From Planctomycetia bacterium (GTDB lineage Bacteria; Planctomycetota; UBA1135; GCA-002686595), in assembly GCA_005778045.1 (NCBI GenBank), contig SXKQ01000196.1, positions 1-11,359 of the forward strand: a stretch of DNA of 11,359 bases, in the 5' to 3' direction. Shown one piece after another: positions 1 through 6,957 of this stretch. Numbering within the stretch: the stretch's first letter is position 1; each line of letters starts with the position of its first letter. The notes below the pieces were generated by a model. That model was not told where the DNA came from. It did not search any database and saw only the letters and a list, made by a program, of their open reading frames with translations. The translations under genes were made by a program, and so were the position numbers.

Positions 1-487
1 GCTGAGCGTCGTCGAAGTAGGCGGGCACGGTGATCACGACCTTGGTGACCTCGATGCCGCCGAGCGCCTTGCAGGCCTGGTCCCGGACCTTCATCAGGAT
101 CAGGGCCGAGAGTTCCTGCGGCGTGAACTTCTTGCCCCGCATCTCGAACTGCACCACGCCATTTTGGGTCTCGCTGAGTGGGCAGGGCACGCTGCGCGCG
201 TCGCTCTCGACGTCCTTCAGGCCGCGTCCCATGAAGCGCTTGATCGAGAACAGCGTGTGCGCGGGATCGAGCAGCACGAGCTCGCGCGCCTCGCGTCCGA
301 CGATCACGGTGCCCTGCTCGGTGAAGTGCAGCGCGCTCGGCACGTAGCCGGAGCCGCCCTCGGGGTGCAGCACGATGGGGCGTCCGTCCTTCCACATCGC
401 GCCGAGCGAGTTGGTCGTGCCAAGGTCGATGCCGAGCGCGACGTTGCTCCCGGCGTTGTTGAGGACGTTGAGTTCGATGAAGCCCAT
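1..487 (-). CDS. hscA: HscA-type Hsp70 chaperone, N-terminal part (cut by window edge)
   Basis: This is the ATPase-domain start of an Hsp70. About 162 residues are present and the rest lies beyond base 1. The actin-like nucleotide-binding signature GIDLGTTNS is at residues 19-27 and the second Hsp70 signature VITVPAYFDDAQ is at the window edge. About 18 residues precede the first motif, more than in DnaK and typical of HscA. The gene begins 7 bases after the hscB stop, at the end of an isc operon, which favours HscA over DnaK. In the ISC pathway HscA uses ATP, stimulated by HscB, to release the Fe-S cluster from IscU by binding its LPPVK loop; that motif is present in the IscU here. The ATG at 487 is the only sensible start, although no clear Shine-Dalgarno sequence precedes it. 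The HscA name rests on context plus the N-terminal extension, since the substrate-binding domain is not visible. Confidence 0.9.
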   Translation of the reverse strand, partial: MGFIELNVLNNAGSNVALGIDLGTTNSLGAMWKDGRPIVLHPEGGSGYVPSALHFTEQGTVIVGREARELVLLDPAHTLFSIKRFMGRGLKDVESDARSVPCPLSETQNGVVQFEMRGKKFTPQELSALILMKVRDQACKALGGIEVTKVVITVPAYFDDAQ

Positions 488-494
488 GGGACGG

Positions 495-1127
495 TCAGCG
501 TGGGGACGGCGAGTCGAGGAGCAGGGCCTCGATCTGCGTGAGCGAGTTGGCGAGGTAGCGCAGCGCGTTGAGCTGCGCTCGCGCTTGGGCGAGCGCAGGG
601 GCGCCGAGGGCGGGCAGCGGGATGAGCAGACGACGCAGCTCCGCGAGCACGCTCTCACGCCGCTCACGCAGGCTTGCCTCAAGCGCGGAGAGCTCGGAGC
701 GCGCGGCGCTGCCGGGCGCGGACTCCCGGGCGGCCTCGAGCGTCTCGTTCCACTCCATGACTTCCATCAGGAATGCCTGCGGCATCGGGCGCTGCTCATT
801 CTCCGCTGGGCCGCCGAGCGAGCGAACGAGCCAGTCTGCGCGTGCCGCAGGCTCGGCGACGAGCGCGTGCGCGCGGTTGAGCAGAGCGGTCGCGCGTTCG
901 GCCGCGGCGCGCGCTTCCGCCCCGGAAGAGCCGTGGAAGTCGGGGTGCACGAGGCGACTCGCGCGCAGCAGCCTGCGACGCAGCAGGGATGCATCGACGT
1001 CGAACGTCGCCGCGAGCCCGAGGCACTCGAAGGGCGTCGGCTCTGGCTCCGGTGCGAACAGGGTGCCGCAGGCCCCACACACGAGCGGAACCTCGAGCTC
1101 CGCTCCGCACTTCGTGCAGGCCGCCAT
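495..1127 (-). CDS. hscB: HscB/Hsc20 J-domain co-chaperone with N-terminal tetracysteine motif
   Basis: The 210-residue protein has the HscB layout: a J domain with the HPD tripeptide at residues 61-63, which stimulates the partner Hsp70, followed by a charged helical C-terminal domain (about 120-205) of the type that binds IscU. Before the J domain it carries two CxxC pairs (Cys4/Cys7 and Cys17/Cys20), a likely zinc-binding knuckle. E. coli HscB (about 171 residues) lacks this, whereas eukaryotic mitochondrial HSC20/HSCB has a comparable tetracysteine segment. The gene lies 20 bases after iscA and 7 bases before hscA, so it is almost certainly co-transcribed and acts in cluster release from IscU. 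The ATG at 1127 is chosen because it places the first CxxC immediately at the N terminus. Function is secure from the HPD motif and operon position; zinc binding is inferred. Confidence 0.93.
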   Translation of the reverse strand: MAACTKCGAELEVPLVCGACGTLFAPEPEPTPFECLGLAATFDVDASLLRRRLLRASRLVHPDFHGSSGAEARAAAERATALLNRAHALVAEPAARADWLVRSLGGPAENEQRPMPQAFLMEVMEWNETLEAARESAPGSAARSELSALEASLRERRESVLAELRRLLIPLPALGAPALAQARAQLNALRYLANSLTQIEALLLDSPSPR

Positions 1128-1147
1128 GGATGCGCGCTTCGGCAGGC

Positions 1148-1474
1148 TCAGACCGAGAACGACTCGCCGCAGCCGCAGGACTTGGCGGCATTGGGATTGC
1201 CGAACTTGAAACCGCGGCCCATCAGGTTGTCCTCGAAGTCGATCTGCGTGCCGCTGAGGTACAGAAAGCTCTTCGGATCGCAGACGACGCGCACACCGTC
1301 GACCTCGTAGATCTGGTCGGTCTCCGAGACTTGGTCGTCGAATCCGAGCGTGTAGGAAAAGCCGGAGCAGCCGCCGCCCTTGACGCCTACACGCAGCGCG
1401 GTGGCCTCCGGCAACTTCTGTTCCGATACGATGCGGCGCACTTCGTGTGCGGCGCGTTCGGTGAGTTGGATCAC
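1148..1474 (-). CDS. iscA: IscA-type (A-type) Fe-S cluster carrier
   Basis: This 108-residue HesB/IscA-family protein has all three conserved cysteines: Cys36 in the GGGCSGFSY segment, and Cys100 and Cys102 in the C-terminal SCGCGESF motif. A-type carriers receive clusters (or iron) from the scaffold and pass them to target apoproteins in the cytoplasm. The GTG start at 1474 is chosen because it overlaps the iscU stop in a GTGA arrangement, is preceded by GGGGAGG at suitable spacing, and gives the usual family length with the N-terminal IQLTERAA segment. An open frame continues far upstream but runs antisense-like through iscU and is not coding. The overlap implies translational coupling with iscU. 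IscA and ErpA cannot be separated by motifs alone; operon position favours IscA. Confidence 0.94.
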   Translation of the reverse strand: MIQLTERAAHEVRRIVSEQKLPEATALRVGVKGGGCSGFSYTLGFDDQVSETDQIYEVDGVRVVCDPKSFLYLSGTQIDFEDNLMGRGFKFGNPNAAKSCGCGESFSV

Positions 1475-1863
1475 GACTTCGCCTCCCCGGCCTGCTTCGA
1501 CTTGTAGTCGTTGACGGCGGCCTTGATCGCGTCTTCGGCGAGCACGCTGCAGTGGATCTTCACCGGCGGGAGCGAGAGCTCCTCGACGATCTGGGTGTTC
1601 TGGATCGCGAGCGCCTCGTCGAGCGTCTTGCCCTTGATCCACTCGGTGGCGAGCGACGAACTCGCGATCGCCGAGCCGCAGCCGAAGGTCTTGAACTTCG
1701 CGTCGACGATGCGGTCGCCCTCGACTTGGATCTGGAGCTTCATCACGTCGCCGCACTCCGGTGCGCCGACGACGCCCGTTCCTACGGTGGGAGCGCTCTT
1801 GTCGAACGAACCGACGTTGCGCGGGTTCTGGTAGTGGTCGATGACCTTCTTGCTGTACGCCAT
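1471..1863 (-). CDS. iscU: IscU Fe-S cluster assembly scaffold
   Basis: This 130-residue IscU matches the E. coli protein closely in length. The three cluster-ligand cysteines are at 37 (in PECGD, with the conserved Asp39), 62 (FGCGSA) and 105 (HCSVLAEDAI), with His104 next to the last. The LPPVK loop recognised by HscA is at residues 98-102. IscU receives persulfide sulfur from IscS and iron to build [2Fe-2S] clusters in the cytoplasm. The N terminus (AYSKKVIDHYQNPRNVG) is typical of the family, which supports the ATG at 1863. A gap of 74 bases separates it from the iscS stop, the largest spacing inside this operon. Its stop overlaps the iscA start. No key residue is missing. Confidence 0.97.
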   Translation of the reverse strand: MAYSKKVIDHYQNPRNVGSFDKSAPTVGTGVVGAPECGDVMKLQIQVEGDRIVDAKFKTFGCGSAIASSSLATEWIKGKTLDEALAIQNTQIVEELSLPPVKIHCSVLAEDAIKAAVNDYKSKQAGEAKS

Positions 1864-1937
1864 GGCTCTGCTTCTTGGTGCGTTGCGTGCGGGACGCGGT
1901 GTTCTGGAGTGCGATATGGGGGTTGCAGCGGCGCGAG

Positions 1938-3155
1938 CTAGTGATGCGCCTGCCAGTTGACGGTCTTTGGGTCGATGCCCTCGAGGGCCATCTCGTAGAG
2001 CGGCGAGAGCTCGCGCAGGCGCTTGACGGCCGAAATCACCTGGCTGGCGGCGAAGTCGACTTCCTCGCGCGTGGTGTAGCGGCCGATGCCGAAGCGAATC
2101 GAGCTGTGGGCGAGGTCCTCGCCGACGGCCATCGAGCGCAGCACGTGGCTCGGCTCGAGGCTCGCGGAGGTGCAGGCCGAGCCCGAGGACACGGCCACAT
2201 CGCTGAAGCCCATGATCAGGCTCTCGCCCTCGACGTAGGCGAAGCTGACGTTGAAGTTGTTCGGCAGGCGATGCTCGGGATTGCCGTTCAGGTACACGAA
2301 GTCAAGCTCGCCGAAGATGCGGCGCTCGAGGTGGTCGCGCAGCGCCGCGGTGCGCGCGCTCTCCTCGGGCATCTCGAGGCGCGCGAGCTCGCAGGCCTTG
2401 CCGATGCCGACGATCGAAGGGACGTTGAGCGTGCCCGAGCGCATGCCGCGCTCGTGGCCACCGCCGTCCATCTGGGCCACGATGCGAACGCGCGGGTTCT
2501 TGCGGCGCACGTAGAGGATTCCAACGCCCTTCGGCCCGTAGACCTTGTGGCCCGAGATGCAGAGCATGTCGACGTGATCGGCCTCGACGTCGACCGACAC
2601 CTTGCCCGCGGCCTGGGTGGCGTCCGTGAAGAGCAACACGCCCTTCTCGTGGCATAGGGCGCCGATCTCGCGCACCGGGTTCAACGTGCCGACCTCGTTG
2701 TTGGCCCACATCAGAGCCACCAAGATCGTGTCCGGGCGCAGCACGGCCGCCACGGCCTCGGCCGTGACGCGGCCGGTCTTGTCCGGCTGCAGGTAGGTGA
2801 CCTCGAAGCCCTGCTGCTCGAGGTGCTTGCAGACGTCGAGCACGGCCTTGTGCTCGGCTTGGCAGGTGACGATGTGCTTGCCCTTGTCGGAGTACATCTC
2901 CGCCGCGCCCTTGAGGGCCAGGTTGATCGACTCGGTCGAGCCCGAGGTGAAGACGATCTCCTTGGGGTTGGCGCCGATCAGCGCGGCGACCTGCTCGCGC
3001 GCCTTCTCGACCGCCTCCTCGGCTTCCCAACCGTAGCGGTGGTTGCGGCTCGCGGCGTTGCCGAAGGATTCGGTGAAGTAGGGCAGCATGGCCTCTACGA
3101 CGCGCGGATCGCACGGCGTCGTGGCCTGGTAGTCCATGTAGATAGGGAGCTTCAT
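1938..3155 (-). CDS. iscS: Cysteine desulfurase IscS
   Basis: This 405-residue class V PLP-dependent aminotransferase-fold enzyme is essentially the same length as E. coli IscS (404). It converts L-cysteine to alanine and leaves a persulfide for transfer to IscU and other acceptors. The PLP-binding lysine is Lys204 in [10 protein letters not shown], a conserved His102 lies in the AEHKA segment, and the catalytic cysteine is Cys328 in [17 protein letters not shown], the long mobile loop of group I (IscS/NifS) enzymes. The N terminus [18 protein letters not shown] is standard and fixes the ATG at 3155. That ATG overlaps the iscR stop by one base (TGATG), suggesting translational coupling. The C terminus ends in a short Trp-Gln-Ala-His-His tail, resembling the IscU-contacting tail of other IscS proteins. 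All expected residues are present. Confidence 0.97.
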   Translation of the reverse strand: MKLPIYMDYQATTPCDPRVVEAMLPYFTESFGNAASRNHRYGWEAEEAVEKAREQVAALIGANPKEIVFTSGSTESINLALKGAAEMYSDKGKHIVTCQAEHKAVLDVCKHLEQQGFEVTYLQPDKTGRVTAEAVAAVLRPDTILVALMWANNEVGTLNPVREIGALCHEKGVLLFTDATQAAGKVSVDVEADHVDMLCISGHKVYGPKGVGILYVRRKNPRVRIVAQMDGGGHERGMRSGTLNVPSIVGIGKACELARLEMPEESARTAALRDHLERRIFGELDFVYLNGNPEHRLPNNFNVSFAYVEGESLIMGFSDVAVSSGSACTSASLEPSHVLRSMAVGEDLAHSSIRFGIGRYTTREEVDFAASQVISAVKRLRELSPLYEMALEGIDPKTVNWQAHH

Positions 3156-3613
3156 CAGTTGCTTTCGACGGCGCTGGGGGCGCCGAGGGAGACGTGGGGG
3201 CCGCTGGAGACGAGCGAGCGCAAGGTGGTGTGCTCCAGCATCTGCCACAGGCGCTCGCGCACACGCTGGATCGGGCTCTTAATGGGACACATGGGCTGCA
3301 CTTCGCAGCCGCCGCCCTTGAGCACGATGGCAGACTCACAGGTGGTGAGCGGCGGGGCACCCTCGAGGGCGCGCACCACGTCACCGAGGGTGACCTGCTC
3401 TGGTGCGCGGGCCAGCGTGTAGCCGCCCGAGGAACCGCGGGTCGAGTCGACGAGCCCGGCGTGCTGGAGCTCCTTCAGAACCTCGGCCACGGTGCGCTTG
3501 GGCAGCGGGTAGCGCTCGCAGATCTCACGCACGCTCGCGACAGCCCCCTCGCGGTCGGCGAGGTGGACCAGCGCGAGCAGTCCGTATTCGGTGCGCTTGG
3601 TGAGCTGGAGCAT
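3155..3613 (-). CDS. iscR: Rrf2-family transcriptional regulator, IscR-like, with atypical cysteine spacing
   Basis: This Rrf2-family regulator (152 residues from the chosen start) has an N-terminal winged helix-turn-helix (about 1-75, including the conserved [13 protein letters not shown] wing) and a C-terminal segment with three cysteines at 92, 103 and 109. As first gene of the isc operon it is the expected Fe-S-sensing autoregulator. The cysteine spacing (Cys-x10-Cys-x5-Cys) is wider than E. coli IscR (Cys-x5-Cys-x5-Cys), and the position matching E. coli His107 is Lys (CPIK). Glu9 lies close to where NsrR and RsrR place an acidic ligand. The ATG at 3613 ([11 protein letters not shown]) is preferred over an ATG at 3634 because family members begin with this segment. 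The stop overlaps the iscS start by one base. Family is secure; the iscR name rests mainly on operon position. Confidence 0.88.
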   Translation of the reverse strand: MLQLTKRTEYGLLALVHLADREGAVASVREICERYPLPKRTVAEVLKELQHAGLVDSTRGSSGGYTLARAPEQVTLGDVVRALEGAPPLTTCESAIVLKGGGCEVQPMCPIKSPIQRVRERLWQMLEHTTLRSLVSSGPHVSLGAPSAVESN

Positions 3614-3759
3614 GATCTGCGGAGCAAATAGCACCTTTTGAGTGCGATTTGGAGTCTAGGTCGGTCAAAGGGCCGGCGCTAGTTGCGTCCGGCGGGAAAT
3701 CTGACGCGGACGGCAGAGTTTCGCGCAGCGCGCATGGAGATCGTCACAAGTGGCTTTCT

Positions 3760-3772
3760 GCAAGCAACTTGC
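3760..3772. promoter_or_regulatory. Short inverted repeat in the divergent iscR / small-protein region
   Basis: GCAAG-CAA-CTTGC is a perfect 5-bp dyad with a three-base centre. It lies in the 213-base region between the diverging starts of the iscR-like gene (3613) and the double-CxxC gene (3827), about 55 bases upstream of the latter. It could be a protein-binding site, but it is short and does not resemble a known IscR operator. Reported only as a candidate. Confidence 0.18.
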
Positions 3773-3826
3773 GACGCTAATACCGAGCCGGGAAGCGGGC
3801 TGCGTTGGCTCAAGGACGGGCCGCGG

Positions 3827-4078
3827 ATGGTCGATCTTTCCGCCATGCGCCGCGAGAACCATCCGATCTGCTTCCAGTGCGGTCAGACGATCGGGGACCT
3901 GACCCGTTTCAACCGCCTCCACGACGGCCGGGCTTGCCCGACCTGCGCGGATCGCCTGCTATTCGCGCTGCCGTCCCTGCTGCCGCGCAAGGCCGCCCTC
4001 AGCGTGCAGGCGGAAGCACTCGACAGCGACCTCGAGACCGACGGCGCCGAAGACTCTGGCTTCGACGGCGGCGCCTGA
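3827..4078 (+). CDS. Small hypothetical protein with two CxxC motifs (zinc-ribbon-like)
   Basis: I do not recognise a family. The 83-residue product has two CxxC pairs, Cys15/Cys18 (CFQCG) and Cys37/Cys40 (CPTC), spaced as in a zinc ribbon or rubredoxin-like knuckle. A short helical, Leu-rich stretch (about 43-60) and an acidic C-terminal tail rich in Asp/Glu/Gly follow. The start at 3827 is chosen because AAGGACGG lies just upstream at good spacing and the conserved-looking part follows at once. An in-frame ATG at 3734 would add 31 residues of unremarkable sequence, and an ATG at 3845 would shorten it by 6. It is divergent from the isc operon, so it may share its regulatory region, and ends 9 bases from the stop of the converging thioesterase gene. 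A metal-binding or Fe-S role is possible but not shown. Confidence 0.68.
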   Translation: MVDLSAMRRENHPICFQCGQTIGDLTRFNRLHDGRACPTCADRLLFALPSLLPRKAALSVQAEALDSDLETDGAEDSGFDGGA

Positions 4079-4087
4079 TCTCGCACC

Positions 4088-4522
4088 CTAGGCCGGAGGC
4101 AGCGCCGAACGCAGCGCCTCCCGCAGGTCCTCGGGCACCATGCACACCGGGCGGCTCGGAGAGCGCAGGTCGACGCAGGCCAGCTCGGTCGTGCCTTCCG
4201 CGACGCGCTCGCGACTGTCCTTGCGCACGATTTCGTACTGGAACATGACGCTGGCGCCGCCGAGCTTCTCGATCCAGGTGCGGACGGTCAGCGTCTCGCC
4301 GTAGCGCGCGGGGGAGCGATAGCGCAGGGCCGCCCTGCGCACTGCCAGCGCGCACCCGCGACGCTCGACCTCGGCATAGGGCAGACCGAGCGCGGTCATC
4401 ATTCTGGTGCGGCCCTCCTCGAAGTAGAGCAGGTAGTTGGCGTGGTGGACCACGCCCATCTGGTCGGTCTCGCCGTAGCGGACCTCGACCTCGTGCTCGA
4501 AAGGCGTGAAGGCGTTGCTCAC
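4088..4522 (-). CDS. Hotdog-fold acyl-CoA thioesterase, YbgC/4-hydroxybenzoyl-CoA thioesterase family
   Basis: The 144-residue single hotdog domain is the usual family length. The diagnostic active-site segment is at residues 16-35: YGETDQMGVVHHANYLLYFE, with the probable catalytic Asp20 and the HHANY motif on the central helix. These enzymes hydrolyse short-chain or aromatic acyl-CoA (or acyl-ACP) thioesters in the cytoplasm; YbgC members are linked to the Tol-Pal region in proteobacteria, but no tol genes are visible here. The start is a GTG at 4522; the next Met (residue 22) lies inside the active-site motif and would destroy the fold. It is transcribed alone, converging on the double-CxxC gene and diverging from the membrane-protein gene 102 bases away. 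Substrate cannot be predicted from the sequence. Confidence 0.9.
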   Translation of the reverse strand: MSNAFTPFEHEVEVRYGETDQMGVVHHANYLLYFEEGRTRMMTALGLPYAEVERRGCALAVRRAALRYRSPARYGETLTVRTWIEKLGGASVMFQYEIVRKDSRERVAEGTTELACVDLRSPSRPVCMVPEDLREALRSALPPA

Positions 4523-4624
4523 AGCTGCATCTTGTCAGCTACGAGGCAGCCTCGCCAGACGCCGCTGGCGCCGTCCCGGGTGGTACTGGTAGAACCGAAC
4601 GGATCCCGATCCGCGCCGCTCTCG

Positions 4625-5467
4625 ATGGCCCTCGATACCCCCTCCGCTCGCCGCGGCGATCCCACGGTCGCCGCCCTGCTCACCTGGTTCCTGCCGGGCG
4701 CAGGCCACGCCTACCTCGGCCAGTTCGGTCTGGGCCTCGCCCTGTTCGCGCTGGTCGACGGGCTGTTCTTCTTCGGCCTGCAGCTCTCGAACGGCATGGT
4801 CTTCGAGTTCCTCGACCCCGAGCTGCGCTCGCCCTTCGCGCCGGTGCTGTCGCCGGAGATCGGCAACCTCGGCGGCTTGTTGTGGCAGATGCGCAACCAC
4901 GGGTACGGGCCGGGCATTGTCAGGCCGTTCCCCGACACCATCGTGTTCGGGAGCATGCTGGCCGCGATCTCCGGAGTCCTCAACGGCCTCGCCATGTGCC
5001 ACGCGCACACGCTCGCCCGCGCAAGCTCGGTGCGAGTCACGCATCGCGTGCTCTTGCCGACGGCCGCGGGCTTCGTCGTACCCGGGCTCGGCCACATGAT
5101 GCAGGGCCGCCGGGCGCGCGGCCTCGTGGTGTTCGCCCTGCTGATGAGCTGTTTCATGCTCGGCACGCTGCTCGCCGAAGGCTCGAACCTCTCGCGCGAG
5201 CGCCACTTCTACTATTGGGCGGGCCAGTTCGGCATCGGCCTGCCCGGCATACTCGCCGAGCTCGCCTTCGGAAAGCTGCGCGTGACAAGCGACATTCCCT
5301 ACGTCGATGGGGGGCTTGTGTTCGGCTGCGTCGCCGGCATGCTCAACCTGCTGGCGTTGATCGACGTGTACGGCTGGAGCGAGTCGCAGGAACTCGGCCT
5401 GCCGCTGAAGTCGAGCGAGGCCGAGTCGCCTGCGCCCGTGGCCTCCAAGGTTGAGATCCGGCTGTGA
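4625..5467 (+). CDS. Polytopic membrane protein with duplicated PGxGH module (TM2/DUF6677-like)
   Basis: This 280-residue integral membrane protein appears to consist of two similar halves. Each half begins with a Pro-Gly-x-Gly-His motif at the edge of a hydrophobic segment (PGAGHAYLGQ at 24-33 and PGLGHMMQGR at 153-162). A second hydrophobic helix follows (about 35-52 and 166-184), and each half ends with a similar helix beginning VFG (about 107-124 and 232-247). Six or seven membrane segments are expected, with a short polar tail from about 250. The PGxGH-YLG pattern recalls TM2-type domains, and I tentatively relate the protein to the DUF6677 group; this is from memory. The ATG at 4625 is preceded by no clear ribosome-binding site, only a small dyad (GGATCccGATCC, 4601-4612). 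The stop overlaps the next gene. Function unknown. Confidence 0.85.
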   Translation: MALDTPSARRGDPTVAALLTWFLPGAGHAYLGQFGLGLALFALVDGLFFFGLQLSNGMVFEFLDPELRSPFAPVLSPEIGNLGGLLWQMRNHGYGPGIVRPFPDTIVFGSMLAAISGVLNGLAMCHAHTLARASSVRVTHRVLLPTAAGFVVPGLGHMMQGRRARGLVVFALLMSCFMLGTLLAEGSNLSRERHFYYWAGQFGIGLPGILAELAFGKLRVTSDIPYVDGGLVFGCVAGMLNLLALIDVYGWSESQELGLPLKSSEAESPAPVASKVEIRL

Positions 5468-5664
5468 GCGGGGTGCTGGTCCACATCGCGCTGTTCCTGC
5501 TCATGGGTACGGCGGTCGTCACGCTGGGGACGTTCTATTCCGACGCGGACGACAAACGCGCACGCCGGGCTTGGCCGCGCCGCATGCTCGGATTCTTCGG
5601 CGGCTGCCTCGTGCTCGTGGTGGTGATGCTCGTCTGCGAGCACACCTTCGCCTCGCTCGGCTAG
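5464..5664 (+). CDS. Small two-helix membrane protein coupled to the upstream gene
   Basis: A 66-residue hypothetical with two predicted membrane helices (about 4-23 and 42-59) separated by a short, highly charged loop (Asp-Ala-Asp-Asp-Lys-Arg-Ala-Arg-Arg). The basic loop suggests an N-out/C-out or hairpin topology with the loop on the cytoplasmic side. The GTG start overlaps the upstream membrane protein stop (GTGA), which argues that it is real and translated together with it, probably as a partner. It ends 8 bases before the stop of the converging dprA gene, so there is no room for a separate terminator. No family recognised. Evidence is the overlap, strong hydrophobic patterning and G/C-ending codons. 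Confidence 0.72.
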   Translation: MSGVLVHIALFLLMGTAVVTLGTFYSDADDKRARRAWPRRMLGFFGGCLVLVVVMLVCEHTFASLG

Positions 5665-5672
5665 GCGCGGCC

Positions 5673-6542
5673 TCAGGACGAGAGCCGGTAGATCGCGCCG
5701 GTCCCGCGGATCACGCAGCCCGCGACCTCTAGCTCGACGAGCGCAGAGAGTACGTCCGCCAAGGGGCGGCCCGTGCGCTCCGCGACTTCGTCTGCCGAGA
5801 GCGACTCGCCGCGCAGCGTGTCGAGCAATGCACGCGCCTCGTCGGGCACGCTGGGAGCTCCCTCGCCGCGACGGGCGTGCGCGAGCGGCGCGATACCGAG
5901 CTCCGCGAGCACTTCCTCGGGATCCTCGACGAGCCACGCACCCTCGCGCAGCAGTCGATGGCAACCGCGCGCCATGGGATGATCGACGCGCCCAGGCAGA
6001 GCGTGCACCGAGCGCCCCTGGTCGATCGCCCAGCGCGCCGTGATCAGCGAGCCCGACGCGGCCGCGGCCTCGATCACGACCACCGCGCTGCACAGGCCCG
6101 AGATCAGGCGATTGCGCTCGGGAAAATGATGGCGGCGTGGCGCGGTGCCCGGCGCGTACTCGCTGAGCAGCAGTCCTTCGAGCGCCATGCGCTCCGCGAG
6201 CGGTCCCCCGGGCCAGGGGTTGTCCACGCCGTTTCCGAGCACGGCGATCGTCGCGCCTCCGGCCTCGAGCGCGGCCTCGTGCGCGGCGGAGTCGATGCCG
6301 CGCGCCAGTCCGCTGACCACGACCACACCCGCTCGCGCCAGCGCGGTCGCGAAGCGCCGCGCCTGGCCGTCGCCGTAGGGCGTCGGGGCGCGCGTCCCGA
6401 TCACGGCCACGCGCGGCTCGAAGGAGAGCAGCTCGGGCCGGCCGCGCAGCCACAGCTCGGTCGGGCTCGCTTCGATCGTGTCGAGCACGCCGGGCCAGCC
6501 ACGGCCCGCGTGCGATAGGTGCATCAGCTTGGTCGGGGTCAC
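5673..6542 (-). CDS. dprA: DNA-processing protein DprA/Smf
   Basis: DprA binds incoming single-stranded DNA during natural transformation and loads RecA; it is widely conserved even in species not known to be competent. The 289-residue protein has the Rossmann-like core with SGLARGID at 77-84, FPERNRLISGL at 140-150 and SGSLITAR at 163-170, all hallmark DprA segments. A small winged-helix-like domain (about 232-289, DprA_WH type) follows. The N-terminal SAM/HhH-type extension of longer DprA proteins is short here (about 45 residues before the core), giving a length close to the B. subtilis protein. The start is a GTG at 6542 preceded by GAAGGTG; an ATG seven codons in is the alternative. It lies 37 bases downstream of the DUF309 gene on the same strand and may be co-transcribed with it. 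No other competence gene is visible. Confidence 0.94.
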   Translation of the reverse strand: MTPTKLMHLSHAGRGWPGVLDTIEASPTELWLRGRPELLSFEPRVAVIGTRAPTPYGDGQARRFATALARAGVVVVSGLARGIDSAAHEAALEAGGATIAVLGNGVDNPWPGGPLAERMALEGLLLSEYAPGTAPRRHHFPERNRLISGLCSAVVVIEAAAASGSLITARWAIDQGRSVHALPGRVDHPMARGCHRLLREGAWLVEDPEEVLAELGIAPLAHARRGEGAPSVPDEARALLDTLRGESLSADEVAERTGRPLADVLSALVELEVAGCVIRGTGAIYRLSS

Positions 6543-6579
6543 CGCACCTTCGTCGCGCGGCGGCCTCTCTCGTCGCGCC

Positions 6580-6957
6580 CTATTCGCGGAATTCGAGCAG
6601 CGGCCGCTGCGCCGGATCGAACGGCGGCTCGGAGCCCGGCCGCGCGCGCAGGACGCCCGCGAGGCAGGCCTGCATGCGCGCGAGAAACTGCGCCACGTCG
6701 AGCCCGCGGTGGCTGGGCAGGTAAGGTCCGAGGTATTGGCGGTGGCCGCTGTAGAGCTTGCGTGCGCCGTCGGCGTTGCCGAGCGAGTAGTGGTGCAGCG
6801 CGATCGCGGCCTGGATCAGGCCCTTGAAGAAGTCGCTGTCGCGAGCGCTCGCGGCTTCCCAGAGCTCGTCGAGCACCTCGTGCGCCTCGTGGTACTGCGC
6901 CGAGTTGAAGAGCTCCGCTGCGCGCCGCAACTCCGCCGCGATCTCCGGCTCGCTCAT
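6580..6957 (-). CDS. DUF309 family protein
   Basis: This 125-residue all-helical protein has the DUF309 signature: FNSAQYHEAHEVLDELWEA at about 17-35 and KGLIQAAIALHHYSLGNADG at 45-64. The conserved His24 and His27 sit near a bundle core, with two more His at 55 and 56. The biochemical role of DUF309 is unknown; the His/Glu pattern on paired helices resembles four-helix bundles that bind metals, which is inference only. The ATG at 6957 overlaps the stop of the upstream helical-repeat gene by four bases (ATGA), so translation is probably coupled. dprA follows after 37 bases. The reading frame stays open far upstream of this start, antisense-like across the neighbour, but the family match begins at this ATG. 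Confidence 0.92.
   Translation of the reverse strand: MSEPEIAAELRRAAELFNSAQYHEAHEVLDELWEAASARDSDFFKGLIQAAIALHHYSLGNADGARKLYSGHRQYLGPYLPSHRGLDVAQFLARMQACLAGVLRARPGSEPPFDPAQRPLLEFRE

Noticed and set aside
495..1310. Plus-strand frames opposite hscB.
   Set aside because: Antisense shadows; hscB has the HPD motif, tetracysteine motif and correct operon position.
2302..3384. Long minus-strand frame overlapping iscS and iscR.
   Set aside because: Arg/Pro/Gly-rich shadow frame of a G+C-rich genome; iscS and iscR in the other frames have full family motifs.
3614..3690. Promoter and IscR operator upstream of iscR (minus-strand TTGACC at about 3661-3666, TATTTG nearer the start).
   Set aside because: The two hexamers are about 32 bases apart, and no sequence resembling the E. 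coli type 1 or type 2 IscR sites is present, so neither can be called.
4601..4612. GGATCccGATCC dyad just before the membrane-protein start as an operator.
   Set aside because: Only five-base arms at a restriction-like palindrome; no second copy or known site supports it.
5299..6453. Long minus-strand frame across dprA and the small membrane gene.
   Set aside because: Composition is Arg/Ala-rich with no motifs; dprA is clear in another frame.
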